A DNA stretch of 37,155 bases, taken from Pseudomonas sp. N40(2020) (GTDB lineage: Bacteria; Pseudomonadota; Gammaproteobacteria; Pseudomonadales; Pseudomonadaceae). Of the stretch, positions 14,448-22,539 are shown in pieces. The notes below the pieces were generated by a model that made no database searches, was not told where the DNA came from, and worked only from the letters and a program-made list of their open reading frames with translations. The DNA lies in NCBI RefSeq assembly GCF_014472415.1, contig NZ_JACSZV010000055.1, forward strand, positions 1 to 37,155. Reading direction: 5' to 3'. The first letter of the stretch is position 1, and each line of letters opens with the position of its first letter. The position numbers were made by a program, and so were the translations under genes.

Positions 14448-17350
14448 GACAGCATCTCACTTGCAATCAGCCCAGCGGTTTTAAGCGAAGGTTTAGGCAA
14501 CGTTGGCGCCGGCAAACCCGGCAACTTGCCTGCCTTGCTCGCCGCCCCGAGGATCCCCGACGCACTCGGGATGGCGGCACTCGCCAGTTTCGGCAATCCG
14601 GCCACTCCGCCCTGCACTGCGCCTTTGACCTGCTGCGCCGTTTGCATTGCGCCCTGCGCGGCCTGCACCGCACTCATCCCTGTTTGTGCCATTTCCTTGC
14701 CCTTCTCCAGCATGTCCCAGTTCTTTGTTGGCAATACCTGCGCGACCATCGCCTGCACCTGACTCGGCACCTCTTCGCCCCCCGGCGGATTCAACGGCCA
14801 TTCCGGCTTGCCGATATAACTGCCATCGCTCCAGGTGTCCGCCGGATCCTTGCCGAACAACACGCGCGCTGGCCCCGGTGCGGCGCCAGAGACGCTGGCA
14901 AAACCCTTGGCGTCGAGCTTGCCCTTTATGCTTTTGCCCAAGGCGTCGATGACTTCGTAATCGCCCTCTTTGATGCCCTGACGCCCGGCGTATTGGTTGA
15001 ACAGTTCGAGGTTGCCCTTGCCGGGTTTTGGTGGTTCCGGGAATACCCCGGCCAGACTTTTCGCGCCGGTGTAGGCGAAGTTCGCCGCATGCGCGGTGTA
15101 CGGCCCGCTGGTGGCATGGGTGATGCCGCCGGCGTTGTAGGTCGTGGCGCTGCCACCGCCCTGGATCACCAGTTCGGTCTTGGCGGTGATGGTGATGCGG
15201 TCGGCATTGGCGGTTATGTTGAGTTTGGCCAGCAGATTGATGCTGTCCTTGAGCGCACGCACGTCGATGTCACCGGAAGCGGCTACCAGACGCCAGCCCA
15301 TGCTTTGCACGAACAAGCGCATACCGCGACTGGCGCTGGCCAGCAGGCGTTTGCCGATGGAGAGACTGGTGTGACCAGTGCTGCTCAGCGCCAAGTGTTC
15401 GCCGGTGGCGATGTGACTGGAGCGCGGCGTGGTCAGGGCGATGCCGGCCGGGCTGGCCAGTACCAGATGCGGTTCAGTGAATTCCGGGAACTCATTGGCG
15501 GTCATGTTCGCCGGGCCACTGCCGAGCACGCCTTGATGCTGTGCGTGCAAGGCCTTGGCCACGTCGTCCTGATCGCCGGCCTCCTGCGCTTGCAGCTCTT
15601 TGGCCTGCACCGCGAAGCCGTCCTGCTGGTCGCTGGCAGTGGCGAGGCGTTCGGCGGTTTCCGGCAGATCCTTGTGATGTTTCGACTCGTTCGGACGCGG
15701 CTCGGTGGTGATCAGCAGACCGGCACCGGCACGCACTGCGCCGTGGCGGTCGGTGCGTAATTCGAACCCTTCGCCACGCGGCTGGCCGCCACTTGGGCGT
15801 GGATGCGTCAGGTAGCCGAGGTTGATCGCACTGGCGCCGTGGTCACTGCGCAGCGCGATACTGATCTCGCTGGTGGTGTCGTCGATGCGCAGTTCGTTGG
15901 CGCGGCTGCCCTTGTATTCCTTGCTCTTGACCGTGGCCAGGGTCTTGAAATCCGGCAGTTTGTAGGGAGGCAGATTGGCGCCGTGGTACAGACAACCGGT
16001 GATCAGCGGCTGGTCGGGATCGCCTTCAAGGAAGGTGATCAAGACTTCCATTCCGACGCGCGGAATGTTGATCGAGCCGAAGGTTTCGGCGGCCCAGCTC
16101 GACGCGACGCGCATCCAGCAACTGGTCATGTCGTCATGCTTGCCTTCGCGATCCCAGAAGAACTGCACCTTGACCCGGCCATACTGGTCGCAGTAGATCT
16201 CTTCGCCTTCCGGGCCGCAGACCACGGCACTCTGGGTGCCGAGGACTTTCGGTTTCGGGTGATCGAGCGGCGGACGGTAAGGCACGTCCCACGGGATCGC
16301 GCTGAAGCGGTTGCGGTAGCCCTGGTGGAAATCGTCCTTGTTGTCCGTGGTGTCGCTGGTCACCGACTCTTCCAGCACTTGCGGCTGCTTGCCTTCGTGG
16401 AAGATCTCAGTGAGCAGCCACAGGTCGTTCCACGTCGGGTTTGCGTGTTCGGTCAGGGCAAGAAAATGTCCGCTGACCAGAATCGGCTGATCGCTGTTAC
16501 CTTCGGCCAGACGGTAGTCGCTGCGATGACGTTCAAGTGCCCGATTGGCCAGGTGCTTGCCTCGGTCGCGATCCACGAAACGGCCCGGGTAGTCGTAGTC
16601 CTCAAGATCGGGTTGGGCGCTGCTTTTGGCATCGCTTTCCAGCTCGATCTTCGGTTTGACGAAGTCGTAATCGCGCCGTGTGGTACGGCTGGTGCGCGTG
16701 GCCAGACGCAGGCCGAAACGCTTGACCACCGGTTTGTCCGCGACCAGCCCGGAGTCTTGCTGATAGGCCACGGGCGCCAGTTTGGGGAACACCGTCTGGT
16801 CATCACCGAAGGTGAGTTTGTGGCCGCTGGCGGTGTGCTGAAAGTGGTAGTGAATCCCCTCCTCCTCGCACAGGCGCTGGATGAAGTCGAGATCCGACTC
16901 GTCGTACTGCACGCAGTAGATGCGCTCGGGGTAAATCGCGCTGAGCTGGAAGTGATAATCGCTGGCGAGGATGCCGTGTTCTTCCAACACCTTGCTGATG
17001 ATCTGCTGCACGGTCATCTGCTGGAAGATCCGCTGATTGACCCGGTGCGCAAGGTACGCCAGTTGCGGGCGCAGGGAGATCTTGTAGCGCGTCAGACGCT
17101 TGCCGGCCTCGCCCTGAGCGATGCTGTAGACCAGCCCGTGAATGCCGGTGCCGGTCGGCGACAGCTGAAGAAACGCCAGTTTATGCAGCACGCTTTCGAG
17201 GTTGATCGCAGCCTTTTCGCTGACCAGTTCCAGCTCGAATTCGAAGGGAGTGTTGAGTGCCTCCCGGCCGGTAAACGACAAGACCTGGAAATCGGTTTCC
17301 ACGCCATCGACGGTCAGGTTGAAATGAGGCTGGTTGGCCGGTGAGAACAT
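14444..17350 (-). CDS. vgrG: VgrG (TssI) spike protein with C-terminal extension
   Basis: This protein is 968 aa from the ATG at 17350 (MFSPANQPHFNLTVDG); a TTG 33 bases upstream is in frame, but the ATG has GAGGA upstream. Residues 1-370 are the gp27-like hub domain (FEFELELVS, LDFIQRLCEEEGIHYHF). The gp5-like OB domain follows with EIYCDQYGRVKVQFFWDREG and WAAETFGSINIPRVGMEVLI. A DUF2345-type beta-helix needle then extends from about 490 to 820. The final ~130 residues are a proline-rich linker (FPEPPKPGKGNLELF) and an Ala/Gln-rich helical tail that probably docks the Rhs N-terminus or an adaptor. VgrG trimers form the T6SS spike. GC-rich codon use contrasts with the AT-rich immunity genes. 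No core T6SS genes are in the window. Confidence 0.95.
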   Translation of the reverse strand: MFSPANQPHFNLTVDGVETDFQVLSFTGREALNTPFEFELELVSEKAAINLESVLHKLAFLQLSPTGTGIHGLVYSIAQGEAGKRLTRYKISLRPQLAYLAHRVNQRIFQQMTVQQIISKVLEEHGILASDYHFQLSAIYPERIYCVQYDESDLDFIQRLCEEEGIHYHFQHTASGHKLTFGDDQTVFPKLAPVAYQQDSGLVADKPVVKRFGLRLATRTSRTTRRDYDFVKPKIELESDAKSSAQPDLEDYDYPGRFVDRDRGKHLANRALERHRSDYRLAEGNSDQPILVSGHFLALTEHANPTWNDLWLLTEIFHEGKQPQVLEESVTSDTTDNKDDFHQGYRNRFSAIPWDVPYRPPLDHPKPKVLGTQSAVVCGPEGEEIYCDQYGRVKVQFFWDREGKHDDMTSCWMRVASSWAAETFGSINIPRVGMEVLITFLEGDPDQPLITGCLYHGANLPPYKLPDFKTLATVKSKEYKGSRANELRIDDTTSEISIALRSDHGASAINLGYLTHPRPSGGQPRGEGFELRTDRHGAVRAGAGLLITTEPRPNESKHHKDLPETAERLATASDQQDGFAVQAKELQAQEAGDQDDVAKALHAQHQGVLGSGPANMTANEFPEFTEPHLVLASPAGIALTTPRSSHIATGEHLALSSTGHTSLSIGKRLLASASRGMRLFVQSMGWRLVAASGDIDVRALKDSINLLAKLNITANADRITITAKTELVIQGGGSATTYNAGGITHATSGPYTAHAANFAYTGAKSLAGVFPEPPKPGKGNLELFNQYAGRQGIKEGDYEVIDALGKSIKGKLDAKGFASVSGAAPGPARVLFGKDPADTWSDGSYIGKPEWPLNPPGGEEVPSQVQAMVAQVLPTKNWDMLEKGKEMAQTGMSAVQAAQGAMQTAQQVKGAVQGGVAGLPKLASAAIPSASGILGAASKAGKLPGLPAPTLPKPSLKTAGLIASEMLS

Positions 17351-17430
17351 CCCTTGTTCCTCGCGCAATGCTGCGACGCGCAACAGCCCGTTGAAGGGCT
17401 ATTGGCGAAAAATTCTTTAAGTAGTGAGTG

Positions 17431-17459
17431 TGCCTCGACCGGCGAAACCGGCCGAGGCA
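17431..17459 (-). other. Stem-loop between hcp and vgrG
   Basis: TGCCTCG at 17431-17437 pairs with CGAGGCA at 17453-17459, and CCGG pairs with CCGG inside after one mismatch, leaving a five-base loop. No T-run follows on the minus strand, so it is not a classical terminator. In this position it could trim or stabilise the hcp message so that hcp is made in excess over vgrG. Confidence 0.6.
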
Positions 17460-17478
17460 GTAAAACCATCAGCCGCGA

Positions 17479-17994
17479 TTAAACGACTGGAGCACGCCAG
17501 TCATCGGAACCCGAAGTACCGGATACTTCGTGAGTCCAGGTGATTTTGCGGTAGGTGAATTGCACTTCTTCCAGGTGAGTGAAGTGCGAGTTGCCTGGAT
17601 CCTGGCAGTTGTGCATTTTGTTGTTGATGGCGACGATGATCGCGTCTTCCAGTTTGGTGGTGTAGTAGTGCTCTTGAGTACCTTGAGCCGAGGTACGGAA
17701 CCACTGGATAACGATTTCGCTCATGCGCTCGCCGGAGGTCAGAGCGGCTTGCAGCAGTGGCGAAGCTTTGTCGTAGACCTTGGTGATCACAACTGGCTTG
17801 TGAACGCGCTGACCCGTTGGTTGGCCGGATTGCGGGTCACGCGGAATGATCACGTCGTGACTGAACGCCTGAACCATGACCTGGTCTTCGTGACCTTCCT
17901 GATAGGTGTTGCCAACGGAGTCGGCGGTGAAAGCGCCGGCAGTGATCAGACCTTGTTTTTCGCCGGTAACCGACATGTACGCTGGTGTAGCCAT
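17479..17994 (-). CDS. hcp: Hcp (TssD) T6SS inner-tube protein
   Basis: This 171-aa protein has the Hcp1-type pattern: MATPAYMSVTGEKQGLITAG, VMVQAFSHDVIIPRDPQSGQ, HKPVVITKVYDKASPLLQAAL, and a C-terminal THLEEVQFTYRKITWTHEV. Hcp hexamers stack into the tube that is fired with VgrG/PAAR on top and can carry small effectors. AAGGAG lies 9 bases before the ATG. It is the first gene of the minus-strand hcp-vgrG-rhs unit. A sigma-54-like promoter lies about 70 bases upstream, so this is probably an auxiliary hcp-vgrG island served by T6SS core genes located elsewhere. Confidence 0.95.
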   Translation of the reverse strand: MATPAYMSVTGEKQGLITAGAFTADSVGNTYQEGHEDQVMVQAFSHDVIIPRDPQSGQPTGQRVHKPVVITKVYDKASPLLQAALTSGERMSEIVIQWFRTSAQGTQEHYYTTKLEDAIIVAINNKMHNCQDPGNSHFTHLEEVQFTYRKITWTHEVSGTSGSDDWRAPVV

Positions 17995-18061
17995 GGGTGT
18001 GCTCCTTGCTGAAAAATTGAGAGTGCCCGGAGGCGAAATCGCCCGATGGGTGGTCGACTGT

Positions 18062-18080
18062 GGTCAAAGATCGTGCCAGG
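18062..18080 (-). promoter_or_regulatory. Probable sigma-54 promoter for hcp
   Basis: On the minus strand the sequence reads CCTGGCACGATCTTTGACC. This matches the sigma-54 pattern TGGCAC-N5-TTGC, with a perfect -24 element and spacing and one mismatch (A for C) in the -12 element. The predicted start of transcription near 18052 would give a 5' leader of about 58 bases before the hcp ATG. Known hcp/vgrG islands in Pseudomonas are often RpoN-dependent. The -12 mismatch lowers certainty. Confidence 0.45.
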
Positions 18081-18089
18081 TTTTGTTAA

Positions 18090-18108
18090 GTCCCCGGGAG
18101 CCGGGGAC
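18090..18108. repeat. Perfect 8-bp hairpin upstream of the hcp promoter
   Basis: GTCCCCGG and CCGGGGAC flank a three-base GAG loop. It lies 10 bases upstream of the -24 element of the predicted sigma-54 site. It could be a binding palindrome or the remnant of a terminator. Confidence 0.5.
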
Positions 18109-18162
18109 TAAGCCGCACCGGATCGCGTTTTTGCATGTTTTTCGCTCGGATTCGAGGTCTCA

Positions 18163-18206
18163 AGTGCGCAACTTCTTGCGCAGTACTGCGCAAGAAATTG
18201 CGCACT
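18163..18206. repeat. Two abutting 22-bp palindromes upstream of hcp
   Basis: Units at 18163-18184 and 18185-18206 each consist of the half sites AGTGCGCAA and TTGCGCA(C/G)T separated by four bases. They sit back to back with no spacer. Relative to the predicted hcp start of transcription they occupy roughly -111 to -154, a usual distance for enhancer-binding activators of sigma-54 promoters. A third unit lies at 18268. Confidence 0.75.
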
Positions 18207-18267
18207 CGTCTGTACAGAACGAGTTACGTGGGCTGTAAGGATGTGTCCACATGGTTATCCACATTTA

Positions 18268-18289
18268 AGTGCGCAAGAAGTTGCGCACT
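18268..18289. repeat. Third copy of the 22-bp palindrome
   Basis: AGTGCGCAA, four bases, then TTGCGCACT: a perfect palindromic pair of half sites. It lies 61 bases beyond the double unit and just before the IS66 remnant. Confidence 0.75.
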
Positions 18290-18304
18290 CCCCCCCAATG
18301 CCTA

Positions 18305-18555
18305 CCCATTGACAATAACTGGCCGAGAATCAAATCCGGCCATGGGTTCTTGGACGTAAGAACTGGCTCTTTGCAGGGTCGACACGCGGCGGAAAACGGG
18401 CGGCGGCGATCATGAGTTTGATCCAATCTGCGCGGCTTGACGGGCATGATCCGTATGCTTATTTGAAGGACGTTCTTACACGCTTGCCGAAGCAGCGGGC
18501 GAGCAAGATTGAGCAAATGCTGCAGCATCAGTGGGTGGCGGCAGAAACCACGTAA
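18305..18555 (+). pseudogene. IS66-family transposase TnpC, C-terminal remnant
   Basis: After PIDNN, a one-base deletion shifts into the frame AENQIRPWVLGRKNWLFAGS, then KRAAAIMSLIQSARLDGHDP, AYLKDVLTRLP and a stop at 18555. PIDNN...RPWALGRKNWLFAGS is the hallmark C-terminal block of IS66 TnpC. The rest of the transposase, its partners TnpA and TnpB, and a clear terminal repeat are missing. The remnant abuts the palindromes upstream of hcp and the P-loop gene downstream. Confidence 0.8.
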
Positions 18556-18610
18556 GCCCTGATGCTTTGGGCCTTGCAAGGATGGCGCAATTAACGGAGT
18601 AGTCATAACG

Positions 18611-19228
18611 ATGATTTTGGTTGTTGAAGGTATCAGCGCCAGCGGGAAAACGACTTGGTGCGCTAAGCATGGAGGGCAACATGTCATTCCTGAACACGGC
18701 CGTATTGAAAACGAGCCGGATCGGATAAAAGATCCAGTCGGAGCAGGAACTTTTTGGGCAGAGCGAAACGTGGATCGCTGGCAAAAAGCGTTGGCCATAG
18801 AAGATATTTCTTCGTGGGCTTTGTGTGACAGTGACCCTCTCAAGCTCCACTACATTTGGAGCCTTTGGCAGATCGGCGAGACGAGCGAACATGACTGGCG
18901 AATAGAGTTGGACGCCACGAGAGAAACAATCGCACAAGGACGTATTGGCTTTGCTGACTGTTACATTGTTGGCCGCATAGATCCTAAGCTCGCGCGAGAA
19001 CGAGCCAAAGCAGACACCACCCGCCGACGGAGTGGATTCGAGCTACACGTGCGCCTCCAACAAGCTTTGCTGACCTGGTACTCAGCTATGGATGAAGTGC
19101 GTCCCGGCAGAGTGCGATTCGGGTTTCCTTCAGAAATGCCTACCTTGAAAAGCCTTGATGGAAGATATTCGGTGGTGGCCTTTGATCAAATGATCGCATC
19201 GCTCCCACGACCTACTCACACCAATTAG
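18611..19228 (+). CDS. P-loop kinase-like protein of unknown substrate
   Basis: This 205-aa protein begins with a textbook kinase P-loop, VVEGISASGKTTWCAKHGG (Walker A, residues 7-15). A nucleotide-kinase-like layout follows, with a possible Walker B/LID region (GRIGFADCYIVGRIDPKLA, then RERAKADTTRRR). The size fits small-molecule or nucleotide kinases and AAA-type 'zeta-toxin/chloramphenicol phosphotransferase-like' ATPases, but no specific family signature is visible. GGAG lies about 12 bases before the ATG. It stands alone, directly after the IS66 remnant. It probably phosphorylates a small molecule, on the P-loop evidence alone. Confidence 0.6.
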   Translation: MILVVEGISASGKTTWCAKHGGQHVIPEHGRIENEPDRIKDPVGAGTFWAERNVDRWQKALAIEDISSWALCDSDPLKLHYIWSLWQIGETSEHDWRIELDATRETIAQGRIGFADCYIVGRIDPKLARERAKADTTRRRSGFELHVRLQQALLTWYSAMDEVRPGRVRFGFPSEMPTLKSLDGRYSVVAFDQMIASLPRPTHTN

Positions 19229-19379
19229 CGAGACGGTGCCTCATATAGCAGTTGGAAGCGGATCGATTTGAGGGCGAAGTAAAGACGTGTTCGCCATCCG
19301 CTTACGCTTCAACAACCACCTGCGGGAGTTATTGCACAAGTTGTCCTAGAATGATGTGGTATTCACTGGAGCTCTGAAA

Positions 19380-19832
19380 ATGATCAATGCAGAACTGCTG
19401 AAACTGATGATCGAGACATCCAACGATGGCATCGTTGTGGCAGAGCAGGAAGGCGATGAGAACATCCTGATATACGCTAATCCCGCCTTCCAGCGCATGA
19501 CGGGATATAGTGTTGATGACACCCTATATCAGGACTGCCGCTTCCTGCAGGGGGATGACCGAGACCAAGCCGGCCTTGACGCTATCCGCGAGGCAATAAA
19601 GAACTTTCAGCCTTGTCGGCAAATCATTCGAAACTATCGCAAAGACGGTACTGCGTTCTGGAATGAGCTGTCGATTACCCCTGTATTCAACGATGCGGAT
19701 CAACTCACCTATTACATCGGCATTCAGAAGGACGTAAGTGTCCAGGTTGAGGCTGGCGAGCGTCTGCGCCAATTAGAAGCCGAAGTCGAGCACTTGAAGA
19801 CTCAACTGAATGAACTACGACGAAATACCTAA
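19380..19832 (+). CDS. Short LOV (sLOV) blue-light photoreceptor
   Basis: This 150-aa protein is a single LOV domain with short helical caps. The start is the ATG at 19380 (MINAELLKLMIETSNDGIVV), with GGAG 8 bases upstream; an in-frame GTG at 19356 is unlikely. The flavin-binding signature DCRFLQGDDRDQ contains the photoactive Cys53, the same residue number as in the P. putida short LOV proteins as I recall them. Other core residues are present: NDGIVVAE, YANPAFQRMTGYS, NYRKDGTAFWNELSITPV and YYIGIQKDVS. Blue light should form an FMN-cysteinyl adduct and alter dimer geometry through the C-terminal coiled coil (residues 125-148). No effector domain is attached, so a protein partner or a DNA/protein-binding output must exist. 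A PYP-like/GGDEF pair lies 0.6 kb away on the other strand. Confidence 0.92.
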   Translation: MINAELLKLMIETSNDGIVVAEQEGDENILIYANPAFQRMTGYSVDDTLYQDCRFLQGDDRDQAGLDAIREAIKNFQPCRQIIRNYRKDGTAFWNELSITPVFNDADQLTYYIGIQKDVSVQVEAGERLRQLEAEVEHLKTQLNELRRNT

Positions 19833-20407
19833 GAATATGAGGCTTAAATTTCTTAGTCACTCTATGGTTTGCGCTTGCAACAGCCAATCTATCTAGCTTC
19901 CTAGCGGCGGATGGTAATCCACCATTCGTTATTGAAACATAGCATTACACCATAGCTTGGCTATGACTAACCTATGGCTCGGACACTTAACAAGTCGAAA
20001 GCAACTTTCCATTGCGCATCACAAGGTGTATCGGGGTACTGAAGGAAATATGCTCGGCACACCATAATTCAAAAAGCTCGCAACCAGTCATGGCGCGACA
20101 TCTATGATGAGCTCAAGCCGGTTGTGATTGACGACTGACATCTTGCGGTGTTTAGTGACGAAGAGACACTGCCTTGTTGCGAGGACTGAAGGTCGCATAG
20201 CAATCGTATTAGAGCTCTAAAAATCCGGCAGTCTTTTAGCACCGACCCAGTACAGTTCTTGCATATCGCTGAGCATATATAGACGAATCTATCACACAAA
20301 TAATATCGACCATCTCGGATGGTCAATAATTAAAACACTCTCTAGAAAAAATCAATATATAGATAATTTTCTTGCCTATTTCGCACGCCCCCTTCGGACG
20401 CCTTTAA
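19833..20407. other. Non-coding stretch between the LOV and diguanylate cyclase genes
   Basis: No gene is convincing here. A short frame ending near 20141 reads like a protein tail (RNQSWRDIYDELKPVVIDD) but has no start, so it may be a remnant. The last 80 bases are AT-rich. The two flanking genes converge on this interval; no strong terminator with a T-run is seen. Confidence 0.45.
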
Positions 20408-21697
20408 TTATAAATCATCAACATCAACTACGCAGTTTCTACCCTTGGATTTTGCATAATAGAGCGCACCATCTGCGGAGACTAACAACTGCTTGAGACT
20501 GGATCTCGACTCATTCATTGAAGCATAGCCAATACTGACGGTGATTTTTATTTTCTCACCACCAGCATCCACACTAGATGCCTCAATGCTGCTCCTAAGT
20601 CGCTCCGCAATAACTGACGCCTCGATACTATTGATCTTAGGCAACATAACGACAAACTCTTCGCCCCCAAACCTAGCTATAGTATCTCCTGGACGAAGAA
20701 CTCCCTCAGCAATTTTCACTATAGACTTAAGAACTTCATCGCCAACTGGATGCCCCCAGCTATCATTAACATGCTTGAAGTGATCGGCGTCTAGCATGAC
20801 TATAGATATTGAATGTTGATATCGATTTGCCCTAGCAAACTCTTTCTCTGCCAAGTTGAAAAAGTGAGCACGATTAACTGCGCCTGTGAGATGGTCTTTA
20901 GTGAGTAAATTAGCCAGATTATCACTCGACACCTTTCGCTCTGTTATATCGCGAAATACAACGGTATAGCCAGAAAACTCGTCATCTTCGTCACGCAGAA
21001 CGGCGATCATTGTTTGAGCAAAAAAATTGTGTCCTGATTTGTGTTGGCAAAGATAGTCTCGTGAGTGCCAACCTTCTTCACGGGCGAATGTGAGTTGCTC
21101 ATCCAAAATATCAACTTCCAAGGCGGACAAATTACAGAAGCGACCCAGCTTCTCACCAATAGCCTCGGATTCTGTGTAACCTGTTAAACGCTCTGCCGAA
21201 GCACTCCAGCTATTGATTACCCCCTGCTTAGTCAAACCGAGAACTGCGAAGTCGTTAACAATCGTATAGATGGCGTCTAACCAAGAGTCCGTCTGCCTCA
21301 ATCTCCTTTCTGTTGCGACTTGGCAAGAGATATCAGTCAAAACTGTTATCAGGACATCTTCGTTGACCTTTACGATTGTACATGCGAGGACAATACCTCC
21401 GTCAGCTGCTGACGACACGTGAACTCTATGGTTTACACATATTGATCCGCACGACTCTCTAAAGCTCGTTACGAGGTTACGTAATTCAGGCGCCACAGAA
21501 GAAAGCGTCTCAAACAAGTTTTCAAGCCCTAGAGACTTAACTAGCGGCATCAACAATTGAGTTGCCATCGGATTAAGCATATCAATCTTGCCGCTTGGAT
21601 CGGTTCTTACCAACCCTACGGGCGATAGATACATAAATGACAGTAGCGCTTCATACTCAGATTCAATTGAATCATTATCGTGCTCATCATTAATCAT
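20408..21697 (-). CDS. Diguanylate cyclase with two PAS domains (PAS-PAS-GGDEF)
   Basis: This 429-aa cytosolic protein makes c-di-GMP. An N-terminal PAS (about 18-125, FMYLSPVGLVRTDPSGKIDM) and a second PAS/PAC (about 135-255, ending FSGYTVVFRDITERK) precede a GGDEF domain. The active site is GGEEF at 344-348. The allosteric inhibition site RPGD (335-338) lies five residues before it, so product inhibition is expected. The start overlaps the stop of the PYP-like gene by 4 bases, giving translational coupling at close to 1:1. No membrane segment is present. The unit suggests that light sensed by the PYP-like protein controls c-di-GMP synthesis, by direct contact with a PAS domain; this is inference from gene order. 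Confidence 0.9.
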   Translation of the reverse strand: MINDEHDNDSIESEYEALLSFMYLSPVGLVRTDPSGKIDMLNPMATQLLMPLVKSLGLENLFETLSSVAPELRNLVTSFRESCGSICVNHRVHVSSAADGGIVLACTIVKVNEDVLITVLTDISCQVATERRLRQTDSWLDAIYTIVNDFAVLGLTKQGVINSWSASAERLTGYTESEAIGEKLGRFCNLSALEVDILDEQLTFAREEGWHSRDYLCQHKSGHNFFAQTMIAVLRDEDDEFSGYTVVFRDITERKVSSDNLANLLTKDHLTGAVNRAHFFNLAEKEFARANRYQHSISIVMLDADHFKHVNDSWGHPVGDEVLKSIVKIAEGVLRPGDTIARFGGEEFVVMLPKINSIEASVIAERLRSSIEASSVDAGGEKIKITVSIGYASMNESRSSLKQLLVSADGALYYAKSKGRNCVVDVDDL

Positions 21698-22062
21698 TTT
21701 GAAATCGCCCGATCAACCAGCAGGAAGCGGGTGTTCGAATCACTTTCTTTCAGCAATCTTAACCTAACGGGTATTGGTCGCATTCTAAGTGCGAGGACAT
21801 AAGAAATGATCACATCCAACTCAGATTCATTGTCAAATCTTTGAGCGACCATAGCATTATTTAAGCAGGGAGCAATTTCCAGAAATAAGTTCTTACCTAA
21901 AACACGCGCCTGCCTTAAGGCCGCACTTGAGGCTTCATAAGCATTGTACACTACCACTTCTGAGCTGCCATTAAAGCCAATAACACCAAAGTCTAGATCG
22001 TCCAGTCGGTCAGGTGCGGCCAACAATGCCTGTATCGATGCTTCTTCGAATGTAAGATTCAT
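21694..22062 (-). CDS. Photoactive yellow protein (PYP) homologue
   Basis: This 122-aa protein runs from the ATG at 22062 (MNLTFEEASIQALLAAPDRL); an ATG 42 bases upstream is in frame but less like PYP. It aligns with PYP (125 aa) along its length: LDDLDFGVIGFNGSSEVVVYN matches the PYP LDGLAFGAIQLDG...LQYN block, and GKNLFLEIAPC matches GKNFFKDVAPC. Tyr39, Glu43 and Cys66 fall exactly at PYP Tyr42, Glu46 and Cys69 with an offset of 3. The M-x-P motif (PYP Met100, Pro102) is also present in RMRPIPVRL. Thr50 and Arg52 of PYP are replaced by Ala and Leu, which should shift colour and kinetics. PYP carries p-coumaric acid on the Cys. The enzymes that make it are not in this window. The gene is coupled to the downstream cyclase. 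Confidence 0.85.
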   Translation of the reverse strand: MNLTFEEASIQALLAAPDRLDDLDFGVIGFNGSSEVVVYNAYEASSAALRQARVLGKNLFLEIAPCLNNAMVAQRFDNESELDVIISYVLALRMRPIPVRLRLLKESDSNTRFLLVDRAISK

Positions 22063-22104
22063 TTCCCTGCTCACTCGCGAAGTAAAATGTTGATTTGAGC
22101 ACAT

Positions 22105-22539
22105 CCTGGGCTGGCTTTATCCACCTAACCGCACTGTAATGAGCGCCCTCTCTTTTCAGTATTCAATGCTGACATATCAGCAACCGAAAATTTTTTGAGA
22201 ACGGACGGGTGTTTGCCAATTTAACCTTGAGGCCCTGTTCCACTGTCTCGCATCTCAAGCGCCTCCCTTCGGTACGCTGCAATACAGTGTAGTATCAAAT
22301 CAAGAATAGCTCCTCATTTTACATTGGGCTGCCCACTCAGTTTTTTAACCCGCTCCCTGACTATCAATCAGGGGAGCTATCGATCCTTTATGGCGGTTTT
22401 TTTGATATTGATACTCAAGCACCTCTGGCTACGGCGCACTTGAGCTTAACAAAGCATTGGCTTCTCGACGCAGGCCTTTGCAATATCGCACTTCGCGTTG
22501 CCGTCTACTGGTCAATCATGGCAAGGGCCTAGTTCACTA
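22105..22539. other. Intergenic stretch upstream of the PYP-like gene
   Basis: No gene is seen. A stem-loop at 22352-22376 (GCTCCCTGA versus TCAGGGGAGC with one bulge) lies in the middle. The promoter for the minus-strand PYP-cyclase unit must lie within about 22063-22200, but no clear -35/-10 pair stands out. Confidence 0.45.

Noticed and set aside
14642..17344. Long open frames (372 and 513 codons) on the plus strand opposite vgrG
   Set aside because: They run antisense to a confident VgrG gene in GC-rich sequence, where stop codons are rare on the complementary strand; their translations show no protein pattern.
18255..18263. TTATCCACA, a perfect DnaA-box sequence upstream of hcp
   Set aside because: It is a single box without a cluster, AT-rich region or replication gene; a 9-mer like this is expected by chance at this scale.
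22352..22376. Stem-loop as a terminator upstream of the PYP gene
   Set aside because: No T-run follows on either strand close to the stem and no gene ends into it.
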